This document shows positions 1 through 11,486 of a stretch of DNA of 64,000 bases, piece by piece (position 1 is the first letter of the stretch; each line of letters starts with the position of its first letter). Source of the DNA: Fulvia fulva (Eukaryota > Ascomycota > Dothideomycetes > Mycosphaerellales > Mycosphaerellaceae); assembly GCF_020509005.1 (NCBI RefSeq), contig NC_063012.1:7502001-7566000 (forward strand), in the 5' to 3' direction. Made by a program: the position numbers and the translations under genes. The notes beneath the pieces were generated by a model, which saw nothing but the letters and a program-made list of their open reading frames with translations, had not been told where the DNA came from and made no database searches.

Positions 1-2308
1 TGGAGCTGGACAGCAGCCATGACTTCTCCTTATTCTTGGGTCTGCATGATTGCATTCAGACGCCGTATCATTGAGCTGATACTGACTGTCTTCAGGAGCG
101 GTGAACCGGAGCCTTAATGCTCTCCCATAGGCCCGGAGGTCGCTGTAGCGAGCGACGTTAATTGCACCCAAATTCCGTCTTGTCGTCTCATCGGACTGAC
201 GGGGAAAAGACATCCATTCATCAAAGACAAAAAGAACAACCAGCAACACCACAAAGATCGTTTCCATCAGCGCCGAGCATACCACACCTGCTTCGACCGA
301 CGAGCTGTAGCGTGATCGCTTGCTGCTCTGAATGTGATGCACTGGGAGTAGCGCAGTATCATTGAGACATCGATGGCCGTCGGGTGAGCGGACTGGCTGG
401 GGATATGGTAGCTTAGGCATCGTGAACCGATTGACGGAAGCATGGCTTTGACGGTGAGGTGAGCAACTCAAAACAGCAAAAAGAACAAAAACCACTAGCC
501 CAATCGCTCGGGCCCAGCGAACCGTCCCTATCATACCGTCAAATGGTATGAGGCACGTCGGCGTGAGAACTCTTGTGCGCCTTGGCGGCATATGATAGCA
601 CCAAGACGCGGTACCATTGAGCTAATGGTGTTTGTCGAAAAATAGGTATGGTGTGGGTGACTATATAGCTCACTCCCACACAAGGTGTAGTCAAGAGCGA
701 CATTGACGACGATCCTCCGGTACGTGAACGGCACTCGGCAAAGCTTGGCAACGACTACTATAGTATCATCTACACTTTGCACGTCACCTCTTCGTATGTA
801 CTTGACACTTGACTCTTGACGAGGGTACTTGCCAACGTATCAGCTGGCCTGCTGATATAGGATTCGTCTGCTCTGCGTCATCATTGGCGTTAGAACAGCT
901 TCTTTCTTGCCCCGCAAGATTCATTCAGCGACAAGTCAAAAGACACGCCCATTGCCACCGATGGACTACATTACAGTCACACTCGAATGGATGCAGACGC
1001 ACAGAAGTAGTCCGTCCTCCATCATTTAATTCACCTCGCTCACATCTCCTCAGCCCGCGTCCGTATATTCTCCGCTCTTCTCATGGTCATAGGGACTGGC
1101 ATCCTGTCGTAAGTTGGAGGCCACCGTCTCGACGTTCAGATCAAGTACTGATCAACTTAGGTTATATCCAAGCATGTTAGCTATCGTGCTCACATCTTGC
1201 GGTTGCTGCCACCTTCTTTGGGCTGAGCCGCTGTCCGTTGGATGTTCTGTAGGCTGGTCTTTGACTTTGATATGCTCCTTGGTATCATACGGCTATAACC
1301 ATTGGCCACAATGGCGCCAGGATGATAATCCTCAGATCTTGCCTGTGACTGTTGCGAGCGTGTTGCTTGCTTATGGCGCGAAAGGGTTCGAGTTGACTTG
1401 AGAGGACGCATGCTGAAATAGAAGACGATGTTTTTCTGGTGGTGTACGTTGTGTATCCAAAGCTGCAAGATGAAGCCACCAGCGGGCATGCAGGTAGACC
1501 ATCAGCACGTTGTCTGTAATCGTCTCAGGGCAAGCGTCTCACCGGTAGAACCCCGGCACCTCACATGCAAACCGCTATAAACCACCTCAACTCATACCCT
1601 TCATCGGAATCAAGCAAGGAATTCAAGTCCACTATGGCCTAATGGGCGAAACGAGTTCTTGAATCTCTTACTTGGTAAATTCGATCCTAGGCTATTCAAT
1701 TATCCAACAACACAACTCGTCCACGAAACGCTCCATCATAGGCTTAGTAGTAACATCATGGGAGTCATGAGTTCGAGTCGTCCATCTGAGTCGTCGAAAA
1801 CGCGACCATATCAGGTGAGAGGTGCACCAAATACAAGGTAAACCCACCCGTAAAAGGGTTGTTTTCCTTATCCTTACAGTTGAGTTACGCATGAAATAAG
1901 TCGTACTCACAGGAGTTTCTTTTTGTCGTTTTTTGCAGGTGGTGAGGATGGGGGTTCGAATGGGTGGCTACGCGTATGGCTGCTGAAAATGTGATGGTGG
2001 TGAAGGTTGCCAAGATGTAACGGCTGGATTCTTTTTGCAAGAGCGTCGGAGGCAGCTGCGATTGTCGACCGGAAAACATTCATGCCCACCATCGATATTC
2101 GACAGACCCATGCCATGGCAACATACGCCATTGTTGCAGAAGCTTGTCGATTAAAATGCTCTTGCAGAGGCGGCGTATCTTTTTGCTCACCTCTTCCCAC
2201 ACCACGCCAGCATATTCTCAGCAGCTGCGAGCGTTTCACTGCTTCGTGTCTTGCGCGTAAATGAAGTTCGCCCCTGAGATGTGTTAGCCTGCCACCATAT
2301 TTGATACT
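1..2308. other. No recognisable gene
   Basis: Only short open frames occur here on both strands and none looks like a known protein. They lack splice continuation, start mostly at non-ATG codons and overlap one another. The stretch may hold promoter or UTR sequence of genes outside the window, or lineage-specific short genes I cannot recognise. Confidence 0.5.
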
Positions 2309-3033
2309 TCAGAACTGCATTCCCATACCAATGACTACCAGGCCATTCTCCTCCGCCCAATCCCGTAGACCTCTCCTCACCTCACCATATCCCCAATGCT
2401 GACGATCTGCTGGCACAGTGAGGTTTAGAACTTCGTGTGTACCGTTCCTTGGCGCCAACGCTGCGAACACATATCGATGCTTGCCCGTCTTCGGTGGTGG
2501 TCCTGGTGCTTTGTACGGCATAACCTCTTTGAAGGTCTTCGCAACGCTGGTACCATTGGGCGCAGTGAGCGGCACTTCTGTTACGATCCAATGACACATT
2601 TCCGACCAAATCGGATTGTCGCGAGATTTGGCATCGGGGTCGGTCAGTGCTAGGGTCAGCTGGGGCAGGCTTTCGTCGTCGTGCCATGGAAAGACCACAT
2701 CCAGAAGGTCGTCGATCAAGTGGATATCGGGAGTCTTCTTTAGCTTCTTTGGCTTGACAGTGTTGCCTATCGAGGCTGAGGCTCTCTTCCAAGTTACATT
2801 GACAGACAGGAACGGCTGGAAGGGATCGAGGACGGTTGGTATGATCTCGGCTTTCTTGAGTCTGGAAATACTGTCAGTAAAACGTATCAGAATAAGAAGA
2901 GCAATGAATCGCCATACTCATCGATCAAGTTGAAGTTCTTGCCAGTCTGCAGCGGCTGCTGATCATGCGGTGCAGCAAGGACGCCTGTGGTCAATAACGC
3001 CACCACGCTAGCAGATGTGACAGACAGCTTCAT
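2309..3033 (-). CDS. Secreted PEBP-family protein (phosphatidylethanolamine-binding / carboxypeptidase Y inhibitor-like)
   Basis: Two exons, complement(2918..3033) and complement(2309..2861), give about 222 aa. The 56-nt intron has a GTATGG donor, a CTGAC branch point and a CAG acceptor. Residues 1-21 form a signal peptide (MKLSVTSASVVALL..., cleavage near VLAA-P), so the product is probably exported or vacuolar, unlike cytosolic Tfs1. The PEBP core is seen in the second exon: an LTDPDAKSRDNPIWSE stretch, then CHWI, then GKHRYVF, matching the DPD, CHW and GxHRY anion/phospholipid-pocket motifs. Members bind phosphorylated ligands or inhibit serine carboxypeptidases; the ligand here is unknown. 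It is divergently oriented to DNM1, sharing about 0.8 kb upstream. The start is the only ATG giving a signal peptide in frame. Confidence 0.85.
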
Positions 3034-3847
3034 CTTGTCTTCTCAATGTTAGTGTGTACATGTATGCACAAATGACTGAGAGATCTCCGAGAGGGAAGGA
3101 GGTCGTGTGCTCGAGACACAGCACTTTCCCCACCACAGCCTGCATGCTGACCGTGGTCCTACCGACATCTTGGGCGCCCAGCCTGCTTGTCGCTACCTGA
3201 GGTGGGCTCTGGGAGAGCTGAATTATGTGCAATATGAACCAGATCAGGCGGTGCCCGGTGAATACACGTATGTTCGAAGACTTCCCTACAATGTCTTGCT
3301 CCGGAGCTCTTAGCTTTGCTGGAGAAGGGGCGGTCTCGGGCAGTGGCTCTTGGAGGTCTAGCAGTCACGCTGAACGGCACACAGTCTCTGCTGTAAACTA
3401 GTATGACTATGACATTACTGCTTTGATGCCATCACAATATTCTTTAGTACCGTAGCTCAAACGCGTTCAGAAGGTAATTTGGAAAGAAGATGATGAGAAC
3501 GAGGAGACGAAGCTTGTGAATGTTGCCGGTCCCAGCTCCGCATGATGCACGTGATCGACACGTCAAGCGCAGGCTCATCTCAAGTTGTTGGCGCGATTGC
3601 CGGTCTTCATGGAAGGAGGGCGAAACAGCACAACTTTGACCACACCACAACATCACCACCGCAGCCGGCCTGTACTACATTCACCTCCCGCATACGCGAC
3701 ACGGACCCAGCGAAGCATAGACCACCGAGCCATCGCGCGGGGATCTGATTGCTCGTGAAAGCCAGCAAACCTTGAGCGCCGCAACGGCGAGCGCATCTGC
3801 TGGGGAGACGCGGAGGAGAGCATCGCAGCACTTCCACCACAACAGCC
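3034..3847. promoter_or_regulatory. Divergent upstream region of PEBP gene and DNM1
   Basis: About 810 bp between two outward-facing start codons. Open frames inside are short and overlapping. It must hold the promoters and 5' UTRs of both genes; I could not define a specific element. Confidence 0.5.
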
Positions 3848-6355
3848 ATGGCAGCATTTGGGGAGGAGCTGTTGAATGTGGTCAACAAGCTCCAGGACCT
3901 CGTCTTCAACACCATTGGCAATGACTCCCTGGACTTGCCGCAGATCGTACGCAAACGCAAACAGGACCCTGTGGTGCCATGTTTTGATCGACTAACAATA
4001 ACGGGCATAGGTCGTCGTCGGCTCGCAATCCTCAGGCAAATCATCCGTCCTCGAAAACATCGTCGGTCGAGACTTCCTTCCTCGCGGCAGTGGTATCGTC
4101 ACCCGACGACCACTCATCCTCCAACTCATCAACCTCCCCTCCGACCGAAGCGACAAGCCCGAAGAGCACGAAGTACATGTCCCACACACACCAGCCGCTG
4201 TCGCAGGACAGGATGAATGGGGCGAGTTCAATCACATTCCCGGACGAAGGTTCTACGACTTCCAAGAGGTCAAGCGCGAAATCGAGAACGAGACAGCCAG
4301 AATAGCGGGCAACAACAAGGGCATCAACAGGCAGCCCATCAACCTCAAAGTCTACTCGCCACACGTCCTCAGCCTGACACTGGTAGATCTGCCAGGTCTG
4401 ACCAAGGTCCCGATTGGCGACCAACCTACAGACATCGAAAAGCAGACCCGCAACCTCATCTCGGAGTACATTGCAAAACCAAACAGCATTATACTTGCAG
4501 TCTCGCCAGCGAACGTGGATCTGGTCAACTCGGAATCGTTGAAGCTCGCGCGACAGGTCGATCCAACTGGCAAGCGCACCGTTGGCATCCTTACCAAGCT
4601 GGATTTGATGGACCATGGTACAAACGCACTGGACATTCTTTCTGGACGAGTCTACCCACTCAAGCTTGGCTTCATCGGTGTGGTCAACCGATCACAGCAG
4701 GATATCCAAGGCAACAAATCGATGTCCGATGCGCTGTCTGCTGAGCGCGAGTTCTTCCGCATGCACCCTGCTTACCGAAACATCGCATCAAGATGTGGCA
4801 CTCAATACCTCGCAAAAACGTTGAACCAGACCCTGATGGTACATATCCGAGAGCGGCTGCCAGACATTAAGGCGCGCCTGAACACGTTGATGGGCCAGAC
4901 ACAGCAGGAGCTTGCATCCTATGGAACCGATGCATTCACCGGGCGGGAGCACCGTGGCTCACTTATACTCCAGCTGATGACTCGTTTCGCAACATCCTTC
5001 ATCTCCTCAATCGACGGAACGTCTTCCGAGATCAGCACGAAGGAACTCTGCGGTGGCGCCCGCATTTACTACATCTTCAACTCGGTATTTGGTAACAGTC
5101 TGGAATCGATCGACCCTACTGTGAATCTGTCGTCCCTCGACATTCGAACAGCGATTCGAAATTCAACTGGTCCCAGGCCGTCGCTATTTGTACCTGAACT
5201 CGCCTTTGATCTTCTTGTGAAACCCCAAATCAAGCTCCTGGAAGTGCCAAGCCAAAGATGCGTTGAGCTGGTGTATGAAGAACTTATTAAGATCTGCCAT
5301 ACATGTGGCTCGACCGAATTGTCGAGATACCCTCGACTTCAAGGCAGACTCATTGAAACCGTGTCGGACCTCCTCCGGGAACGTCTTGGACCATCTTCAT
5401 CCTACGTGGAGAGCTTGATATCGATACAGAGAGCCTACATCAACACCAACCACCCCAACTTCCTCGGAGCAGCAGCGGCGATGAGCAGCGTGATGCAGGA
5501 CAAGCATGAAAAGGAGAAGCAACAAGCGGCGGCAGCAGAGAAACGGAAACGAGAAGAACGAAAGCAGAAGGAACGAGAACAGGCAGGTATGAACGGGACG
5601 CATGCGCCTGACGAGGACGAGGAGCAACTACATAGCGTACTACCGGTTCGTTCGGCCACTAAGTCGAAAGAAAGCAGAAGCATGAGTCCAGCAGTTGGCC
5701 GGGATGGACATAGATTTGGACATGCCAATAGTGCACCCAATGGTGTTCCCAATGGCGGCCGAGATTCGTTCTTGAATTACTTCTTTGGCAAGGAGAATGG
5801 CACAAGTGCAGGCGCGTTACCGGGACAGGGCTCGGAACGGTCGCTGCCAGGGCATGGCGGCAGTAGACATGTCAGCCAGAACATCGAGCCCAGCATAAGT
5901 GCGAGCTTCAGGCGCGGCGATACACGGCCGCCACCTGTAGTCGAGAGCGTCACCACCGAAGAGCTGGAGCGTGATGAGAACGGACTGGTATGTGACACTG
6001 TTGCTGATCACTGTGCAACCAAGTTTGCTAACAACTTTCGTAGGATGATCCAGCAGGTCCGGCACTTACAGAACGGGAGTCTCTGGAAACGGAGCTCATT
6101 CGCCGACTCATCAGCAACTATTTCAACATCGTCCGTGAGACCATTGCCGACCAAGTACCCAAAGCGGTCATGCACCTGCTTGTAAACCACTCAAAAGATG
6201 CCGTGCAGAACCGGCTTGTATCAGAACTGTATAAGGAGGGTCTCTTTGAGGAACTATTGTACGAAGATGATGGCGTGAGGGAGGAACGAGAGAAGTGCGA
6301 GAAGCTGCTCAGCACATACAAGGAGGCGAGCAAGATCATTGGCGAGGTGCTATGA
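3848..6355 (+). CDS. DNM1: Dynamin-related GTPase, Dnm1 (mitochondrial/peroxisomal fission)
   Basis: Three exons, 3848..3946, 4011..5987 and 6044..6355, encode 795 aa. The protein is a large GTPase that assembles into rings to divide mitochondria and peroxisomes. The GTPase domain begins almost at the N-terminus: G1 GSQSSGKSS at about residue 37, G3 DLPGLTKV near 160, G4 TKLDLMD near 228. A middle/stalk domain follows, then a low-complexity charged insert (KRKREERKQKEREQ, residues about 510-530) with FLNYFFGKE near 620, and a C-terminal GED (ETELIRRLISNYFNIV...). The VHVPHTPAAVAG segment and the variable insert fit fungal Dnm1 better than Vps1, but Vps1 remains the alternative. Both introns have clear signals (ACTAACA or GCTAACAA branch points, TAG acceptors). 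Codon phase closes perfectly across both introns. Confidence 0.88.
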
Positions 6356-7013
6356 GCGATGATAGGAACAAGACTCGCATCTCATGGTTAAGACTGTACT
6401 ACGCTCACCTGCACGAGCGCCGCGGCGTTCGGAGTCTGCTCTGTGTTGAAAACGATTGAGGCAGGTCATCGAGACGGCTGGCCGAGCCGCATGTGTACAG
6501 AAAGACGCTGGAACTCGGTGAAGAGCCATTATTGTATACTACTCTGCTGCAGTGCCAGGCACAGCTCACAGCTGAACACGGCCGTTGACTTGATCCTTTT
6601 TCTTAACCCTTTTCGACTACTTTCCATGATCACTAGCATGGAGGCAACACCGCAACTGCAGCAGCCTGCCTTGCGCAATGTCCGACTTGGTGAGTCTTCT
6701 GAAACCACAACAGACAGGACTGATGCCGTTCAGTGTGAGACATGCTTCCGCTGTCGCTGAAGTGGATTGTTCCCCGACAAACGGCCTTTGAAGACATGCA
6801 GGGAAGCGCAGCTGATTTGACGACGAGCAACTGACTTAGACCAGCGGGAACAGAGATGGCCGGATTCGTCACGCCGAGAGTGAAAGCAGCTGTCAGATGC
6901 CTCACCCCGGAAATCAGGAAAAGAGCTAGGACCAAGTGCAGTTTCGAGCTTCGCGATCATATGGCGCCCGCCCACCAAGCAAAATAGCACCACCATCGCC
7001 ACCGTCAACACCG
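6356..7013. other. Intergenic, DNM1 3' side and upstream of orphan repeat gene
   Basis: About 660 bp. The frame of the downstream gene stays open back to 6936 but with no ATG. No separate gene is supported. Confidence 0.5.
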
Positions 7014-8760
7014 ATGGCTTCCACAATGGCAGACAGCAACTCTCGTAGCACACGCTCCACCGCAATTGCCGTCCAACAACGACCTAAGAAGACCTACAAG
7101 GAACCCCAAGCCGATAGAGTCGCCACCGTACAGCCCGGCTGGACACACCTTTGGACCAACAACGAACGCATCGTGCTCCGCCTTCTCAACGAGCTCTTCC
7201 CGTGGAAGCCCGATGAGCGCACCACCATCTTCAACACCCTCTTCAAGGACGAGCACGCCGCGGCGGGGCTTTCTGCCGGCCGGGACGATGGTTCGCTGAG
7301 GGCACAGTGGAGTGATCGCACCAGACCGGGTAGAGCTTATTGGGAGAACATCAAGGCGGGACCGCAAGGGAGGAAGGAGGAGAGAGAGTGGCAGGCTCTG
7401 GAGACGGAGGTGAGGAGGGTGGCGAAAGAGCAGGGGGTACAGGTGACGGGGAGTGTGGGTGAAGAGACGAAGAAGGGTGAGGAGAAGAACAAGGAGAGGG
7501 CGACAATCGGTAGCGAGGGGGCAGAGTCGAGTAGGAAGAGGAAGAATGAAAAGCTCGCGCAGCAGGCGGTTGGACGGTCAAGGAAGAGTGGGAAGTTCGT
7601 GAAGGAGGCCAAGGGGAAACCACGCGGTAGCGAGGCGGAAGTGCAGCCGGATGGTGAAGGTGGTATGGAGGCCGCTCGGCAGCTCCACGAAGAAGACCCC
7701 GAGCAGCGTCCCGAACCAGAAGATGAACAGTCAAGCAGGAAGCGAACGAACCAAATCCTCGCGCAGCAAGCAGTTGGCCGTTCGCGCAAGGGCGGACGCT
7801 TCGTGAGCGAGAGGAAGAAGGGCAAGCAACGTGCCGGCGAGGTGGAGGTGCAGCCAGATGAAGAGGGTACGGAGATCGACGGACAGCAGGATGAGGAACA
7901 TGGCGAGCGAGATGACCAGCAACATGACAGACCAGAGCTCGGACAGCCAAGCAGGAAGCCAAAGAACGAAATGCTCGCGCAGCAAGCAATCGGACGTACA
8001 CGAAAGGGCGGGCGCTTCGTGAGCGAGAAGAGGCAGGGAAAGCAGCCTGTCCGCGATGTTGCACAGCGATAGACCATCGACGATGGCATGGATCTCGACG
8101 AGCAGCATGATAAGCAGAGCGGCTCGCCACCCACAAGAACCACGCTCGACATTGTCTCAACCGACACCGCTTCCCAAGATGCCAACATCGGTTTAGTCCA
8201 AACCTCTCTCGACGCACCACCTTTGCCCATGATCCACACCTCCCAAATCGGTACGTATCCCCCAAGCCCCTGACTCTCGCGCTCACATCACAGCTAACAC
8301 CCTCTCTCCAGAATGGGCCAGCACCGACCCCTTCTGGACCGCCTCCCCTGTCCCGGGCTACACCCACATCCCCACCACCTCACCCCTCTACAACTTCTCC
8401 GGCAAAACCCACCGCGTCCACGACCTCAACTCCCGCCCAACCGACACGATCCTCTGCAACCCAACCTTCTGCAACGTCTGCTCCAGCACCTTCCTCGACC
8501 CAGTCACCGCCACTTCGCCGAGCGGCGGTCTTCCCTACGTCCACGCTAAAGATCTGCAGAAGGTCGATGGGAAGTGGATCTTCGCACCGAGTTGTGGCGA
8601 AGGCTTCGATCGGCAGAACACGGAGTATACAGAGTGGTTTAGGAGGAATGTGGTGTTTGGAGATGGGGTTGCGAGGACTGTGGCGGTGTGTACGTATGCC
8701 AAGTGTTGGGTCTGTAGGGAGCATACGGTTGTGATGAGGAAGAAGGCAAGTGGTTCATGA
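7014..8760 (+). CDS. Orphan protein with three basic repeats and Cys-rich C-terminal domain; interrupted by in-frame TAG
   Basis: I do not recognise this family. The first in-frame ATG is at 7014. The frame runs to a TAG at 8070-8072, continues open in the same frame to 8250, splices (intron 8251..8311, GTACGT donor, CAG acceptor) and ends at 8758-8760. Reading past the TAG gives about 560 codons. An alternative 54-nt in-frame intron, 8019..8072 (GTGAGC...GATAG), would remove the stop and give 543 aa. The N-terminal ~90 aa look folded (NERIVLRLLNELFPWKPDER). Next come three repeats around (K/N)xxLAQQA(V/I)GR(S/T)RK, strongly basic and separated by acidic linkers. The C-terminal ~150 aa contain cysteines spaced CNPTFCNVC and CTYAKCWVC, suggesting metal binding. 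A nuclear role is a guess. If only the first part is made, the protein is about 352 aa. Confidence 0.6.
7524..8031 (+). repeat. Three imperfect protein-coding repeats (basic LAQQA(V/I)GRSRK units)
   Basis: Units lie at about 7524-7602, 7728-7815 and 7948-8031. Each encodes SRK..N..LAQQA(V/I)GR(S/T)RK(G/S)G(R/K)FV followed by Lys/Arg-rich sequence. Spacing is about 200 nt with Glu/Gln-rich linkers. The units resemble tandem nucleic-acid-contacting linear motifs, but no function is established. Confidence 0.75.
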
Positions 8761-9203
8761 GAAGGTGATGGAGAGGTGAAATAGGAACAGGAGATGGAGC
8801 GAACAGGTCCCAAAGAAGGCGTGGGGGTTGGTTCTGCGTGACGAGTGCGAGCTTTGGGTTTTGCTCTCGTGCTGACTGGACTTGCCAAGCTGCTGAGCAT
8901 GCTGCTCCTGCACTATTGGCAGAATCACCGTGGAAAGACGACAGGATCGCATCGTGACATTCAGTCTGACTGTCATACTAGCGCGCTAGCAATCTGATGT
9001 CGCGGTTGCGCGCAACGGGCATCGCCCTGTTGAAGACAGAAGCGAGAGACGGTTGTAATTACAGTAATATCCCGTCCAGTTTTTGCCGTACTTTTCAACA
9101 AAACGCTCAAAATTACATGGAGAACACCATGGGTCATAGTAGCCTTTTCCAATCTAGCCGGAGGCGCGCTTGTTGAAGAGCTGCCAATTGTGGAGAATGT
9201 TAT
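8761..9203. other. Convergent intergenic region
   Basis: About 440 bp between the 3' ends of the orphan repeat gene (+) and the ethanolamine kinase gene (-). It holds two 3' UTRs; no gene is seen. Confidence 0.5.
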
Positions 9204-10478
9204 TCACTCCGAATGCCATTTCTTTTCTCGGATGTGCATCTCTCTTCCTTCCCTTTCGCGAGATCCATCCTCCTCCTCTTTGTATGCCCAGTACTCGCTG
9301 AGTCTTAGCTCTGCGTAGGTGACATAGTCAAAGTCGATTTGGCTGATTGTTGCTTGTATCAAGGCCCACACGCCCCAGAAGAGACCAGGCATGCCTCGGA
9401 ACTGCTCAACCTGTTCGTAGAGGGTCTCGATGTCCTTCTGGAAGTCGATGTCCACGGCTGTGGTGTCGTTGTCTGAGATCGAATGATAGCGATATGACTT
9501 TACATATTCTTGAATGAACTCTTTTCGTTGTGACTTTGCGGGTACGGCACTGTGTTCACAATCATATCCGGCAAATTCAGCGAAATGGTTCGCTATGTCG
9601 AAGGCAGCATTACCAGGCGTGGCATACTCGTAATCGATGAAGGTCACTGGCCTCTCCGTGGCGTTGTTTTGGGTGCTCTCGTCGTCTTCTGTCACGATCA
9701 CATTACCACAGAGGAGATCATGGTGGACGAAGACGTAGTTCTTGCCGTCGATGCCAGGAGTGTCACCGAGCTTGGAGGACATTTCAGCAAGTTCGACGTT
9801 GAGGATGCTCTTGCGTTCCTTCTCCTTGTCAGTGTTCTCGGGCAGGGCATCGATCCATTGTTGCAAAATAGTCCATGTGTTGGGGTAAGGTCTGGTGCTC
9901 TGGCCTTTTCGTGGGTTCAGGTGTTTTTGGTCGCTTTCGGCATCGAGCATGGGTGTGGCTGTGATGGCACTGATGGGGAGCGATCCATGCCACTGCCCGA
10001 GTCTCTTCGCCACTTGGCGATAGATCTCGGGCCTGGCGAGGTCTTTGTGGGAGCATACATGACCTGGGATGAAGCTGTACATCAAACCATTGTCGAATCT
10101 CGCCAGTAGCGGTGGTGCTAGGCCAAGACTCGCCAACAGATTGTGTGAGCGTAGTTCTCGCTCTCTGTCTATGAGCACATCTGTGCCTTTACCGTATGCC
10201 CTCATCAGAATTGCGTCCTTGTCTATTTCGAGGTCTGTCCGACCTGGCCGCCTTTTCGTTGCTTTCATGAGAACATTCGTGATGCCGTCTGTGAAGCGAG
10301 TGAACTTCACTTCACCTTCTTCTGTCTTCCATTGCGGGCGGAAGTCTTCAATCAACCGTAATGCGCTCTTTTCGGGTTCAGTGTTGTCGAAGGTGACTGG
10401 TATGTGCCTCAGGCCCAGAGGAGAGTCTGTTCGGTCGATTTGGAGATCGGTAGACGCGTTCTGATGAGTGGACGACAT
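9204..10478 (-). CDS. EKI1: Ethanolamine kinase (choline/ethanolamine kinase family)
   Basis: A single-exon gene of 424 aa. It phosphorylates ethanolamine with ATP, the first step of the CDP-ethanolamine (Kennedy) branch of phosphatidylethanolamine synthesis, in the cytosol. The kinase-like fold is visible: FTDGITNVL as the nucleotide-binding loop, the Brenner-type catalytic motif HHDLLCGNV near residue 245 and the metal-binding IDYEYATPGNAAFDIANHF near 278. The C-terminus has FWGVWALIQA, typical of the family. Features favour ethanolamine over choline kinase (GNAAFDIANHFAEFAGYDC and total length), but mixed specificity is possible. The start is an ATG at 10476-10478 with no good upstream alternative. 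It converges on the orphan repeat gene. Confidence 0.9.
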   Translation of the reverse strand: MSSTHQNASTDLQIDRTDSPLGLRHIPVTFDNTEPEKSALRLIEDFRPQWKTEEGEVKFTRFTDGITNVLMKATKRRPGRTDLEIDKDAILMRAYGKGTDVLIDRERELRSHNLLASLGLAPPLLARFDNGLMYSFIPGHVCSHKDLARPEIYRQVAKRLGQWHGSLPISAITATPMLDAESDQKHLNPRKGQSTRPYPNTWTILQQWIDALPENTDKEKERKSILNVELAEMSSKLGDTPGIDGKNYVFVHHDLLCGNVIVTEDDESTQNNATERPVTFIDYEYATPGNAAFDIANHFAEFAGYDCEHSAVPAKSQRKEFIQEYVKSYRYHSISDNDTTAVDIDFQKDIETLYEQVEQFRGMPGLFWGVWALIQATISQIDFDYVTYAELRLSEYWAYKEEEDGSREREGREMHIREKKWHSE

Positions 10479-11486
10479 GTTCTGCAGTGGAATTAGTGTA
10501 CGAGGAGCAGTCTCGCATCATACAGTGAAGTGTGGTTGAAGCAGTGGAGGATCGTCGAGTGTCGTGGGGTTTCAGAGGACAGCGACGCCAATTGACTCCA
10601 ATGGTTCGCGCACCCAAGCGTGAAAAGCATAGCAGATGGTCAGAGGAAGCGGGGCCCTTGTTGTGTGGCTCCCGTACGATGTCCCTGGCATGTGAAGACG
10701 ATGCCCGTCTGGGCACCGGAAGAAACCGTGCTGATGCAGTGCTGCACAGGAGCGTGCTATCAGCAACAGCGATGGTCAAGTGCGTGTGTCAGCCTTTCGT
10801 ATACCACACTGACGATGCAGATTCAACGCCAATGCTCAAAACGGTGCTGTGACAGTCACCAACAGACTACAGTGCTGTTGCAGCTTCTGCCGCGGGGACT
10901 GCGATCGTCCAGGGTGTGGGAAGTATCTTTGAGCTACATGGTCAATAGTCGCGGAATCTTGACTTGCAGACTTGCAGACCGTGCTAGTGCTAGCACGTAC
11001 TGTATGTCTACGAGATGCTCAGGCATGCATGCTTGTCGGGGACATGAGTGATCGGTAGTACATGTACCGGATCAAGTGCACAGACTGCTTGGACGTCATG
11101 TGTCAGTGCAACGCTCGCTCCATCTTTCTTGTCTTCTCGCCACGACTTTTCACGCGTTGATCTTTGGAACTGCCGCTAATCCGATTTTGCCTCAGCTGAA
11201 GCTCCCTCTTGGCTAGCAACAGCACCAATCACTGGTCGCGTGACTCCAGTCTCTTCTGCACCAGCTCGAGACCAGAACGTGCCATTGATAGTCGAATTCG
11301 CGTGGCACGTACGTGTTTAGGAGGTGAGCTCGACGTATCTACTGCCATGTACCGATGTACAAGCCGCACGCAGCTTCGGATGCCGTGCTCTCACGACACT
11401 GCTCGAAGGCTGCTACCACATAGAAGTGCAGCAGTCATAGTGGACCTCTGACACGGCTCGCTGTAGCCAGCACAGCCTCACAGTAA
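10479..11486. other. Intergenic, EKI1 upstream region
   Basis: About 1 kb with only short overlapping frames. It contains a tandem duplication of ACTTGCAG near 10962-10977 and a perfect 8-bp-arm palindrome (CGTGCTAG/CTAGCACG) at 10980-10997. No gene is supported. Confidence 0.5.

Noticed and set aside
531..650. tRNA-like sequence on minus strand (TAGCTCAATGGTA resembling a D-arm)
   Set aside because: No matching T-arm with a TTCRA loop, acceptor stem or anticodon arm could be folded.
1725..1800. tRNA-like sequence on plus strand (GAGTTCGAGTC resembling a T-arm)
   Set aside because: The T-stem halves do not pair and no acceptor stem closes.
1907..2239. 110-codon minus frame with a hydrophobic N-terminal part
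   Set aside because: No family resemblance, Lys-poor then Lys-rich composition, no splice continuation; probably chance.
4041..4616. 191-codon frame antisense to DNM1
   Set aside because: It lies over the conserved GTPase domain of DNM1 and is a shadow of it.
7337..8367. 300- and 338-codon frames antisense to the orphan repeat gene
   Set aside because: Extreme Ser/Arg/Pro/Cys composition mirrors the purine-rich repeats on the other strand; shadows.
9552..10109. 185-codon frame antisense to EKI1
   Set aside because: Shadow of a clear kinase gene.
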